Shown here piece after piece: positions 1-5,836 of a DNA stretch of 10,332 bases. The translations under genes were made by a program, and so were the position numbers. This DNA comes from DATBFX01 sp036558305 (GTDB lineage Bacteria > Chloroflexota > Chloroflexia > Thermomicrobiales > UBA6265), in NCBI GenBank assembly GCA_036558305.1, contig DATBFX010000107.1, forward strand, positions 1 to 10,332, read 5' to 3'. Positions within the stretch are counted from its first letter, which is position 1; each line of letters begins with the position of its first letter. The notes beneath the pieces were generated by a model. That model was not told the origin of the DNA, ran no database searches, and worked only from the letters and a program-made list of their open reading frames with translations.

Positions 1-2
1 CG

Positions 3-137
3 GCCCTGGTCCAGCGCTGCGTCCCAGTACCGCGGCTGACGGGTCTGTTGGCCGAGGCGTTCGGCACCGTGCCCGAGGTCGCTCCGGCGATCCCGCTCCA
101 TCCCAGCCCTCCTGTCAACGAACTTCTGGCCGCATGA
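3..137 (+). CDS. 3' end of an unrecognised gene (partial)
   Basis: An open frame enters from the left edge and ends at TGA 135-137, giving 44 C-terminal residues. The other two + frames are less convincing: frame 1 stops at TGA 37-39, and frame 2 stays open to TAA 181-183 but reads as an arginine- and serine-rich shadow. The visible tail is rich in leucine, alanine, proline and valine, starting ALVQRCVPVPRL and ending PPVNELLAA, with normal codon use for GC-rich DNA. I do not recognise a family from so short a piece. It points the same way as the small gene at 217, but the lower-GC gap of about 80 bases suggests they are separate units. Confidence 0.45.
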   Translation, partial: ALVQRCVPVPRLTGLLAEAFGTVPEVAPAIPLHPSPPVNELLAA

Positions 138-216
138 TTAGAGTCTCCCTACGTTGCACTGTCTCAGGGATTGCGTTGCAGTAAGAACAACGATAAGTGA
201 AAGTGAAAGGGGTGAG

Positions 217-486
217 ATGACAATGGACGCAGAGCAAGAGTTCACGTTGGGAGGCAAGCGCTATCGCGTTTCTCGTCAGACGTTTGAGCAGCGTCTGGCT
301 CACGAGCAGCCGAAAGCACCCACGAAGTACGTCGTGGACGTTGGAGGGCGACGATTTCCGATCAAACATGCTGTCTCTGTTGGTGTTGGTGCGCCACCCG
401 TGAGCTTCACGTCGCAAGAGGCGTTTCGTCTCCTACGGCGACTCGGGTACGAGCCAATGGAACGTGATTCGAATCGGACCGGGTGA
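217..486 (+). CDS. Small protein resembling a stand-alone ScoMcrA-like N-terminal head domain
   Basis: This encodes 89 residues ending in tandem stops (TGA TAA). I chose ATG 217 because a purine-rich AAAGGGGTGAG lies just upstream; ATG 223 is a close alternative, and the longer reading from ATG 154 adds a sequence that does not look like protein. Residues 10-21 (LGGKRYRVSRQT) are followed by KYVVDVGGRRFPIKHAVSVGVG at about 37-58 and by FTSQEAFRLLRRLGY at 64-78. The pattern 'GRR[YF]PxK..., then FxSxxAxRxLRRLGY' recalls the small N-terminal head domain found in ScoMcrA-like type IV restriction proteins and as free-standing small proteins. That match is from memory and moderate. There is no nuclease or sulfur-binding domain here, so restriction activity should not be assumed. 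Base use is clearly less GC-rich than the operon next door (codons such as AAA, TCT and GTT), which fits acquisition from elsewhere. Confidence 0.75.
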   Translation: MTMDAEQEFTLGGKRYRVSRQTFEQRLAHEQPKAPTKYVVDVGGRRFPIKHAVSVGVGAPPVSFTSQEAFRLLRRLGYEPMERDSNRTG

Positions 487-545
487 TAACTGCTGCGCGA
501 TCACCCTCCGCCTCGCGAGTGGCGCCCCAGGTAGAGCACTGAGCC

Positions 546-1625
546 CTATTCCCAGGAGGTGATCAGCCGATCGAGGGGGAGGCGGTCGCGGCGGACCGGG
601 TCTTTCGCCGCGTAGCCGACCGGGATCAGGGCGTGGGGGATGAGCGCGGCGTCCAGTCCGAGGGTGTCGCGCACGACGTCGGGGCAGAAGAGGGGCGCGC
701 ACATCCAGCCGCCGTCGAGCCCGGCGGCGTAGAGCGCCAGCAGCAGGTTCTGGATGGCGGCGCCGATGCTCTGGATCGCCATCGTCGTCTCCGCCGCCTG
801 GCGATCGGCGTCCGGGTAGACGTCGAGTTTGGCGAGGTAGAGACAGGGCACGATCAGCACCGGTGCCGTCAGCAACCGCTCCCGGCTCTTGGCGAGGCGG
901 ATCTGGACGATCGCCGCCTCCTGCCCGTCGAGTGCCAATTGCGCCTGCCAGGTCGCGGCCATCGCATCAGCGAGCGCCAGCTTCCGTTCTTGCCGCTCGA
1001 CCACCGCGAACCGCCACGGTTGCCGCCCGTGCGGCGACGGCGCCCAGCCGGCCATCGCAATCGCCTGCCGAATCAGCTCGGCGTCCACGGGCCGCGCCGC
1101 AAATGCCCGCACCGAGCGCCGTCCCTGGACGATCGCCGCCAGATCGGTCGGTCGCGGCAGATCGCTGACTTCGCTGCCCGAGCCGCGCCAGGAGGTGGCG
1201 GTCAACCCTTCGATCCGAATCAACGGCCGCTCGTCGACCGCCATCCGCTGGTACTGCGGGTATTTGCTCCGCAGCGTCGCGATCGCCGCCGCGAACCCCG
1301 CCTCGCCCGGTTCGACCAAACGCGCCCGCCCCCGCACCTGGACGAACGCCAGCCGCCGCCAATCCTCGACATAATCATCGACGACGAGTGCCACCTCCGG
1401 ATTCTCCCGGATGTGCCGCACCCGCCGCAACCGCTCTACCGGCACCCGCTTCGGCTTCTCGTCCAGCGCCGAAACGATCGCCGCTTCCCCCTCACCCTCG
1501 ACCACCGCAAAGCAGATCGGCACCACCGCCGGAGCGCCCGCCGCGTCCACCGTCGCCAACCGCCCCACCCGCCGCTCCCGCAAAAACGCCAACTCCTCCG
1601 CCGTCGGCGCTCGCCCCGTTTGCAT
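546..1625 (-). CDS. Fusion of PPOX-class F420-type domain (Rv0121 family) and FbiB C-terminal-like nitroreductase
   Basis: The protein has 359 residues in two domains. Residues 1-148 resemble the PPOX-class, F420-dependent Rv0121 family (split-barrel flavin fold): GRLATVD at 21-27, DEKPKR at 55-60, LRRVRHIRENP at 66-76, VDDYVEDWRRL at 82-92, KYPQY at 121-125. After a linker, residues 164-345 are a nitroreductase: RRSVRAF at 169-175, WAPSPHGRQPWRF at 194-206, VYPDADR at 269-275, then an IGAAIQNLLLALYAAGL helix. This closely follows the C-terminal domain of mycobacterial FbiB, which uses FMNH2 to reduce dehydro-F420-0. There is no CofE ligase domain. I chose ATG 1625 because GGTGGAAG lies 8 bases upstream; the frame is open to 1811 only through a repeat-rich spacer and the 3' end of the previous gene. 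It is last in the FMN-riboswitch unit, suggesting flavin or deazaflavin metabolism. The exact reaction is unproven; the PPOX part could bind F420, FMN or heme. Confidence 0.88.
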   Translation of the reverse strand: MQTGRAPTAEELAFLRERRVGRLATVDAAGAPAVVPICFAVVEGEGEAAIVSALDEKPKRVPVERLRRVRHIRENPEVALVVDDYVEDWRRLAFVQVRGRARLVEPGEAGFAAAIATLRSKYPQYQRMAVDERPLIRIEGLTATSWRGSGSEVSDLPRPTDLAAIVQGRRSVRAFAARPVDAELIRQAIAMAGWAPSPHGRQPWRFAVVERQERKLALADAMAATWQAQLALDGQEAAIVQIRLAKSRERLLTAPVLIVPCLYLAKLDVYPDADRQAAETTMAIQSIGAAIQNLLLALYAAGLDGGWMCAPLFCPDVVRDTLGLDAALIPHALIPVGYAAKDPVRRDRLPLDRLITSWE

Positions 1626-1779
1626 CTCGATTGCTTCCACCCTACGGCCCCCACCCCCAACCGCCACCGCACCCAGAGGGTTCCCGGTACCCGGCCCTAC
1701 GTAGGGGGAGGGGAGCACGCTCATGGGCGCGTTCCCCCCTCTCCCGCGCACCGGGAGAGGGGGCAGGGGGTGAGGGTCG
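1626..1779 (-). repeat. GC-rich intergenic repeat region with strong hairpins
   Basis: The 154-base spacer between the binding-protein gene and the fusion gene contains a 12-bp perfect stem with a 5-base loop (arms 1735-1746 and 1752-1763; CCCCCTCTCCCG against CGGGAGAGGGGG) and a 12-bp perfect palindrome CCCTACGTAGGG (1695-1706). The 'CCCTCTCCC...GGGAGAGGG' style, flanked by CCCTCACCC on the minus strand, is a common dispersed intergenic repeat type in GC-rich bacteria. No U-tract follows the hairpin on the minus strand, so it is not a classical terminator. It might stabilise or attenuate the transcript between the two genes. All minus-strand codons through it happen to be open in the fusion gene frame, giving PHPLPPLP-type junk translation. 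Confidence 0.7.
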
Positions 1780-3306
1780 TTATCCCCGCGCCGTCGCGAT
1801 GATGTAGTCATCGGGCCGCGGTGTCCAGGCGGTCACGTCGGCCGCCACCCCGTAGATCGAGGTCAGATCGGTCAGGTAGATCGCCGCGGGATCGTCGAAG
1901 AGGGCCTTGCCGAGTTGCTTGGCGACCTCGGTCCGCTTCGCCACGTCCGTCTCCGTCGCGAAGGAGTCGAACAGCGGTTGCACCGTCGGGCTGTCGTAGC
2001 GGGAGAGGTAGCCCTGGTTCGAGATGACGAGACTGAGCAGGGTGTACGGATCGAACAGCGGTCGCCAGGTGGCGTAGCGGAGGGGCGCCGCCTTGGGATC
2101 CTTCCAACCGGCGTTGAAGACGGCGTCCTCCTGCGCCTGCGTTTTGACCTTGATCCCGACCTCGCCGAGTTGCCCGGCGATCGCCTCGACCACGTCCGCC
2201 CGCTCGCCGCTGCTGTAGTCGAGTGTCGTCTCGAAGCCACCGGCGACCCCGGCGTCGGCAAGGAGCGCCTTCGCCTTGGCGGGATCGTACGAGTAGGGCC
2301 GGAGGGAGGCGTCGAAACCGAGACCGCCGGGGGCAAAGAAATTGGGGAGACGTTGCCCGTAACCGCCGAGAAGGGCGTCGCGGACCCCCTCGACGTCGAC
2401 CGCGAAGTTGAGCGCCTGACGGACGCGCACGTCCGAGAACGGCGCCGTGTCGGTCGCGATGCGCACCCAGGCCGAACCGGAGACGGCAACCGGGTTCACC
2501 TTGGCGCCGCCGCCCTCGACCGACTTCACCTGATCGACCGGGACGCCGCGGATGAGTTGCGCCGTCCCGGCCAACAGGTCGGCGACGCGGGTACTCGCGT
2601 CGCCAACGAACCGGTAGGTCACTCGTTGCGCGACCGGTTGCCCCTTCGGACTCCCGGCGAAGTAGTCCGCGTTGACTTCGAGCGCGAGGTGGTCGCCCGA
2701 TGTCCACTCGACGAATTTGTAGGGGCCCGTGCCGATCGGTTTCGCGGCGAAGTCGTTGCTCGCCGCGTACTGGGGTGGCAGCGGGGTCAACCAGGCGGCG
2801 ATTTGCGCCGGCAACCAGGGGGCGGGTTGGGAGAGGACGAGGTGGACCGTCAGCGGATCGATCTCCTTGACCTCGGTGATCACGGCGAACTGTCCGGCGA
2901 TCTGCGAACCGGTCTTCTCGTCGAGGATGTGGGCGACGGCGGCGCTGACCGCCTTGGCGTCGAACGCCTCGCCGTTGTGGAACGCGATCCCCGACCGCAG
3001 CTTGATCTCGTACGTCTGGGGATCGACCGGCGTCGGCACCGCCGCCGCCAGCAGCGGTTCGAGCGCCCCATCCGGTCCGTACTGATAAAGCGAATCGTAG
3101 ACCGAATGCACCACCGACCAACCGTCGATCGTGTACGTCAGGGCCGGATCGAGCGTATCCGGTTCCGACGCCAGATCGATCACCATCTCCTCGACCGGTG
3201 CTTGCGCGAGCGCCGACCGACCGAACCCCGGACCAATGGCCAGACTCAGCCCGCCGAGACCGGCCAGGCGCAGCAGCGAACGTCGATTCATTCCCGTGTT
3301 CATCAT
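1780..3306 (-). CDS. ABC transporter substrate-binding protein, family 5 (peptide/nickel type), Tat signal
   Basis: This is a 508-residue extracytoplasmic solute-binding protein of the DppA/OppA/NikA family (about 500-550 residues is usual, so it is full length). The N-terminus has a twin-arginine signal (NRRSLLRLAG, residues 7-16), a hydrophobic stretch, and an ALA/AQA cleavage site near residues 32-36. There is no lipobox cysteine, so it would be released or otherwise held rather than lipidated. Family marks follow: EPDTLDPA at about 48-55, a YEIKLRSGIAFHNGEAFDAKAV block around 100-120, and IGTGPYKFVEW around 192-202. ATG 3306 is preferred because GGAAGGAG lies 7 bases upstream. It lies 219 bases after the DppC-type permease, separated by a long inverted repeat, and belongs to the unit downstream of the FMN riboswitch. 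The ligand cannot be read from the sequence: members bind peptides, nickel, heme, glutathione and sugars. Here the regulation points to a flavin or a related molecule. Confidence 0.95.
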   Translation of the reverse strand: MMNTGMNRRSLLRLAGLGGLSLAIGPGFGRSALAQAPVEEMVIDLASEPDTLDPALTYTIDGWSVVHSVYDSLYQYGPDGALEPLLAAAVPTPVDPQTYEIKLRSGIAFHNGEAFDAKAVSAAVAHILDEKTGSQIAGQFAVITEVKEIDPLTVHLVLSQPAPWLPAQIAAWLTPLPPQYAASNDFAAKPIGTGPYKFVEWTSGDHLALEVNADYFAGSPKGQPVAQRVTYRFVGDASTRVADLLAGTAQLIRGVPVDQVKSVEGGGAKVNPVAVSGSAWVRIATDTAPFSDVRVRQALNFAVDVEGVRDALLGGYGQRLPNFFAPGGLGFDASLRPYSYDPAKAKALLADAGVAGGFETTLDYSSGERADVVEAIAGQLGEVGIKVKTQAQEDAVFNAGWKDPKAAPLRYATWRPLFDPYTLLSLVISNQGYLSRYDSPTVQPLFDSFATETDVAKRTEVAKQLGKALFDDPAAIYLTDLTSIYGVAADVTAWTPRPDDYIIATARG

Positions 3307-3373
3307 CCCAATGCTCCTTCCAGGTGCTACCCGATAGCGATGCGACTATTGACCCATGGTGGGTGCGGGTCTA

Positions 3374-3493
3374 TTCGGCCCCCCCGGCCCCCCAATCCTG
3401 GGGGGAGACGAAGGGGCGCGTTCTTGAGGGCCGTCCTGAAGGCAGCGCCCCCCTCTCGTCTCCCCCCAGGATTGGGGGGCCGGGGGGGCCGAA
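3374..3493. repeat. Perfect 38-bp inverted repeat with 44-base centre
   Basis: The left arm (3374-3411) and right arm (3456-3493) are exact reverse complements over 38 bases, starting TTCGGCCCCCCCGG and ending GGGGGGAGACGA. Each arm contains its own 6-bp foldback (CCCCCC AATCCT GGGGGG). The centre is 44 bases. On the minus-strand transcript the hairpin begins 32 bases after the DppC stop codon and ends 67 bases before the binding-protein start. No run of T follows it, so full termination is not indicated. It could protect the 3' end of the dppBC-type message and set a different level for the binding protein, as such hairpins do in other ABC operons. The G/C runs and size also fit a dispersed non-autonomous repeat. 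Confidence 0.9.
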
Positions 3494-3525
3494 CGCCGGA
3501 CCGGCCGACGCGAAGGGACCAGCAC

Positions 3526-4458
3526 TCAGTTGCGCCGCCTCCCTCCTTTCGTTGCCGGATCGAGTGCATCCCGCAGCCAGTCCCCGAGCAGATTGAAACC
3601 GAGGACGGTCAGCGCGATGGCGATGCCGGGGAGGGCGGCGACCCACCAGGCGGTCGTCATCGTCTCCCGTCCGCCCGCGACCATCCCGCCCCAGGTGATC
3701 GTGCCGTCCGGGGCGCCGAGACCGAGGTAGCTCAGGGCGGCTTCGTAGAGGATCATCGCCGCCACCTGCTGACTGGCGATCACGATCGTCGGACCGGCGA
3801 CGTTCGGCAGGATGTGGCGCACCACCATCCGATGCGGACCGACGCCGATGGCGCGCGCCGCCTCGACGAACGCCGCCCGCCTCAACGCCATCGCCTGCAA
3901 CCGGACGATCCGGGCGTAGGCGACCCAACTGACCGCGGCGAGGATGGTGACGACGTTGCGCAGACTCGGTCCGAGCACCGCGACGACGCCGATCGCGACC
4001 ACGACGAACGGGACCGCCTGCTGGACGTCGATCGCGAACGAGATCAGCCGATCGGCGATACCGCCGGCGTACCCCGCAATCAGCCCGAGCGCGACCCCGA
4101 TCGTCCCGGCGAGCAGCGTCGCCGTGATGCCGATCGCCAGCGAGACGCGGGCGCCCCGGACGACCCGCGCTAGGACGTCGCGCCCGAGTTGATCGGTGCC
4201 GAGGAGGTGGGCTCTCGGGCCGCCGGCCCAGACCGGGGGGGTGAGCCGGCCGTGCAGGTCCTGATGGGCGGGGTCGGTATCGATCAGGAACGGACCCAGC
4301 AGCGCCACGGCGATCAAGAGCAGCACCAGCGCCAGCCCGATCCCGCCGGCGAGGGGGAGCGGGCGGTGCCGGGGCGGATGCCCGGTCCCACTTCGGGTAT
4401 CCGAGCGTGCGTCGTGCCGGTCGAGCGGGGAGAGGCGTCCGGCTGTCTGCTCGGCCAT
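3526..4458 (-). CDS. DppC-type ABC transporter permease
   Basis: This is a 310-residue inner-membrane permease of the DppC/OppC/NikC family. A polar N-terminal tail (1-35) leads into a first membrane helix at about 36-58. HLLGTDQLGRDVLARVVRGARVSL at 84-107 is the typical OppC-family block before the transport core. Helices lie at about 106-130, 146-163, 170-180, 225-247 and 272-292. The EAA loop is E199-AARAIG...H215-ILPN, which docks on the ATPase. The start is ATG 4458, which overlaps the DppB stop by one base (TGATG) with GGAGG 9 bases upstream, so the two permeases are translationally coupled. The same frame is open much further upstream, but that part is an arginine/proline-rich shadow of the DppB-type gene. 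The ATPase partner is not encoded in the window. Confidence 0.95.
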   Translation of the reverse strand: MAEQTAGRLSPLDRHDARSDTRSGTGHPPRHRPLPLAGGIGLALVLLLIAVALLGPFLIDTDPAHQDLHGRLTPPVWAGGPRAHLLGTDQLGRDVLARVVRGARVSLAIGITATLLAGTIGVALGLIAGYAGGIADRLISFAIDVQQAVPFVVVAIGVVAVLGPSLRNVVTILAAVSWVAYARIVRLQAMALRRAAFVEAARAIGVGPHRMVVRHILPNVAGPTIVIASQQVAAMILYEAALSYLGLGAPDGTITWGGMVAGGRETMTTAWWVAALPGIAIALTVLGFNLLGDWLRDALDPATKGGRRRN

Positions 4459-5399
4459 CACCAGTTGCCTCCGGTGTCGCGTTCGACCGTGCGCAGGCGG
4501 GGATCGAGCCAGCGGCCGAGCGCGTCGACGGCGATGCCGACGACCACGATCAGGGTCGCGACGACGACGACGAACGCCTGGATCACCGGCAAATCCCGGT
4601 TGCCGACCGCTTGCAGGGCGAGTTGGCCGATCCCGGGATAGGCGAAAACCCCCTCGACGATGACGGCGCCGCCGAGGAGGAAACCGAGCTGGAATCCGAC
4701 GAAGGCGAGGGTCGGCAGGGCGGCGTTGCGGAGCGCGTGGCCGCGGACCACCGCCCAGCGAGTCAGACCCTTGCCGTGCGCCGTGCGGATGTAGTCGCGG
4801 GAGAGCGTCTCGATCAGGGACGACCGCAGGAGACGGGCGATCGTCGCCGCCGGGTAGATGCCGAGGGTCAACGCCGGCAAGACGATCGCGCGGGCGCCGT
4901 CGCCGCCCGATGACGGTAGCCAATGGAGGCGGACCGCGAAGAAGAGGATCAGGATCGTGCCGAGCCAGAACCCGGGGATCGCCTGGCCGGCCAACGCCAG
5001 CAGGGTCGCCCCGAGATCGACGATGCCGCCGGGGCGAGTCCCGGCCGCGATGCCGAGGGGGACGCCGATCGCGAGGGCGAGCGCCATCGCGACGGCGGTC
5101 AAGGCGAGGGTCGCTGGGAGGCGGTCGAGGACCGTCGCCATCGCCGGGCGGCGGGCGCGCCAGGAGTCGCCGAAGTCGCCGCGGAGGGCGTTGCCGACGA
5201 AGGTGGCGTACTGGACCGGCAGCGGGCGATCGAGTCCGAAGTGGGCGCGGAGTCTCGCCGTCTGCTCCGGCGAGCTGCCGGGGGGCACGAGGGCGGCGAG
5301 CGGATCGCCCGAAAGGTGGATCAAGCCGAAGACGAGACTCGTCACCGCGAAAAGGACGGCGAGTCCGTAGGCGATGCGTTGGAGCAGATACCCGACCAT
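4458..5399 (-). CDS. DppB-type ABC transporter permease
   Basis: This is a 313-residue permease of the DppB/OppB/NikB family, about the usual length. It opens with MVGYLLQRIAYGLAVLFAVTSLVF, the classic family N-terminus and first helix. Other marks are GDPLAALVPP at 31-40, the amphipathic FGLDRPLPVQY at 54-64, LRGDFGDSW at 72-80, the EAA-like loop RDYIRTAHGKGLTRWAVVRGHALRNAALP at about 201-229, and VFAYPGIGQL at 251-260. I chose ATG 5399 over GTG 5423 because it matches the family N-terminus and has a weak GGAATGG upstream, while the GTG has no proper spacing. It is the first gene after the FMN riboswitch and terminator, with a leader of about 115 bases between terminator and start. It pairs with the downstream DppC-type permease to form the membrane channel of the importer. 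Confidence 0.95.
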   Translation of the reverse strand: MVGYLLQRIAYGLAVLFAVTSLVFGLIHLSGDPLAALVPPGSSPEQTARLRAHFGLDRPLPVQYATFVGNALRGDFGDSWRARRPAMATVLDRLPATLALTAVAMALALAIGVPLGIAAGTRPGGIVDLGATLLALAGQAIPGFWLGTILILFFAVRLHWLPSSGGDGARAIVLPALTLGIYPAATIARLLRSSLIETLSRDYIRTAHGKGLTRWAVVRGHALRNAALPTLAFVGFQLGFLLGGAVIVEGVFAYPGIGQLALQAVGNRDLPVIQAFVVVVATLIVVVGIAVDALGRWLDPRLRTVERDTGGNW

Positions 5400-5514
5400 A
5401 CCGATGCCATTCCGTCGAACCACCCGCCCTGGCGGTCAGTCCGGGGCGACCACGCAACGGCCAACCCTCGGACATACCGGACAGGCGGCGGAGGCCCCTC
5501 GGGCACCGGGACGC

Positions 5515-5545
5515 AAAAACGCCCGGGGCGAAAGGCCCTCGGGCG
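5515..5545 (-). terminator. Intrinsic terminator in the riboswitch leader
   Basis: On the minus-strand RNA a stem CGCCCG(A)GGGC pairs with GCCCCGGGCG (5' arm 5535-5545, 3' arm 5520-5529) around the loop CUUUC, and five U residues follow (5515-5519). It lies 77 bases after the FMN aptamer and about 115 bases before the first permease. This makes it the likely expression platform: FMN binding should favour termination. A second, shorter hairpin (5587-5603, GGUAUCC UUC GGAUGCC) lies between aptamer and terminator. Its CCUUC could compete for the GAAGG strand of the aptamer P1 helix; that switching model is an inference. Confidence 0.88.
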
Positions 5546-5622
5546 CGGTCGGCATGTTCGGGAAAAAGGAATACGCAAAGCGCGACGGCATCCGAAGGAT
5601 ACCCGGCCCCATCACGCCACGC

Positions 5623-5761
5623 GCCTTCTCCCATCCGGACTGTACCGTCGGCCCCGGAATCTCACCGGATCGTGCTCGTGGCCGTGCCACTCGCTCGCGG
5701 GCTTTACCGCCGGTCGGGACTTGGCCGTCGTAGCTCGCGGCCTCACCCAAACCCCGAAGGC
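5623..5761 (-). ncRNA. FMN riboswitch (RFN element)
   Basis: The minus strand reads as a clear RFN aptamer: GCCUUCGGGG at the 5' side of P1, UCCCGACCGGCGGU, AAGCCCGCGAGC, then CCGGUGAGAUUCCGGGGCC, GACGGUACAGUCCGGAUGGG and AGAAGGC closing P1 (GCCUUC with GAAGGC). All the conserved junction blocks are present and in order. The P2 loop is enlarged: an extra GGCC...GGCC hairpin (5723-5742) sits between GGGUGA and AAGUCCC. The element binds FMN and normally represses riboflavin synthesis or uptake genes when FMN is abundant. Here it heads a DppB/DppC-type transporter operon, not rib genes. A sigma70-like promoter is just upstream and an intrinsic terminator just downstream. Confidence 0.97.
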
Positions 5762-5773
5762 TGTGTTACCGAC

Positions 5774-5802
5774 AGGATACTCAGTTGCGCGCGTTGTGGC
5801 AA
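5774..5802 (-). promoter_or_regulatory. Sigma70-like promoter for the riboswitch operon
   Basis: On the minus strand, TTGCCA (5797-5802) and TATCCT (5774-5779) are separated by exactly 17 bases, five and four matches to the consensus hexamers. Transcription would start about 7 bases later, just before the P1 strand of the FMN aptamer, exactly where a riboswitch leader should begin. It lies 34 bases beyond the stop codon of the GGDEF-EAL gene on the same strand. No terminator hairpin is seen between the two, so some read-through is possible. Confidence 0.7.
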
Positions 5803-5836
5803 GGGGGAGGACGCGCGATCGGACGAGGGCCGCCGT

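Noticed and set aside
499..564. Inverted pair GATCACCcTCC / GGAGGTGATC between the small gene and the fusion gene
   Set aside because: Ten pairs with a bulge and a 45-base loop, no T-run, and one arm lies inside the end of the fusion gene; too weak to call a bidirectional terminator.
633..1802. Long + strand open frame opposite the fusion gene
   Set aside because: The arginine/histidine/proline-rich composition is the typical antisense shadow of a GC-rich gene, with no recognisable motif.
1915..4173. A 752-residue + strand frame
   Set aside because: It is antisense to the binding-protein and permease genes, is rich in R, D, G and H, and crosses the inverted repeat.
5494..5505. Second GGCCC(C)TCGGGC copy near the riboswitch terminator as an antiterminator
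   Set aside because: It is transcribed only after the terminator, so it cannot prevent termination in time; probably chance in GC-rich DNA.
3526..5634. A 702-residue minus-strand frame covering both permeases
   Set aside because: Only the last 310 residues are protein-like (the DppC-type permease). The rest is arginine/proline-rich translation of the DppB gene and riboswitch leader in the wrong frame.
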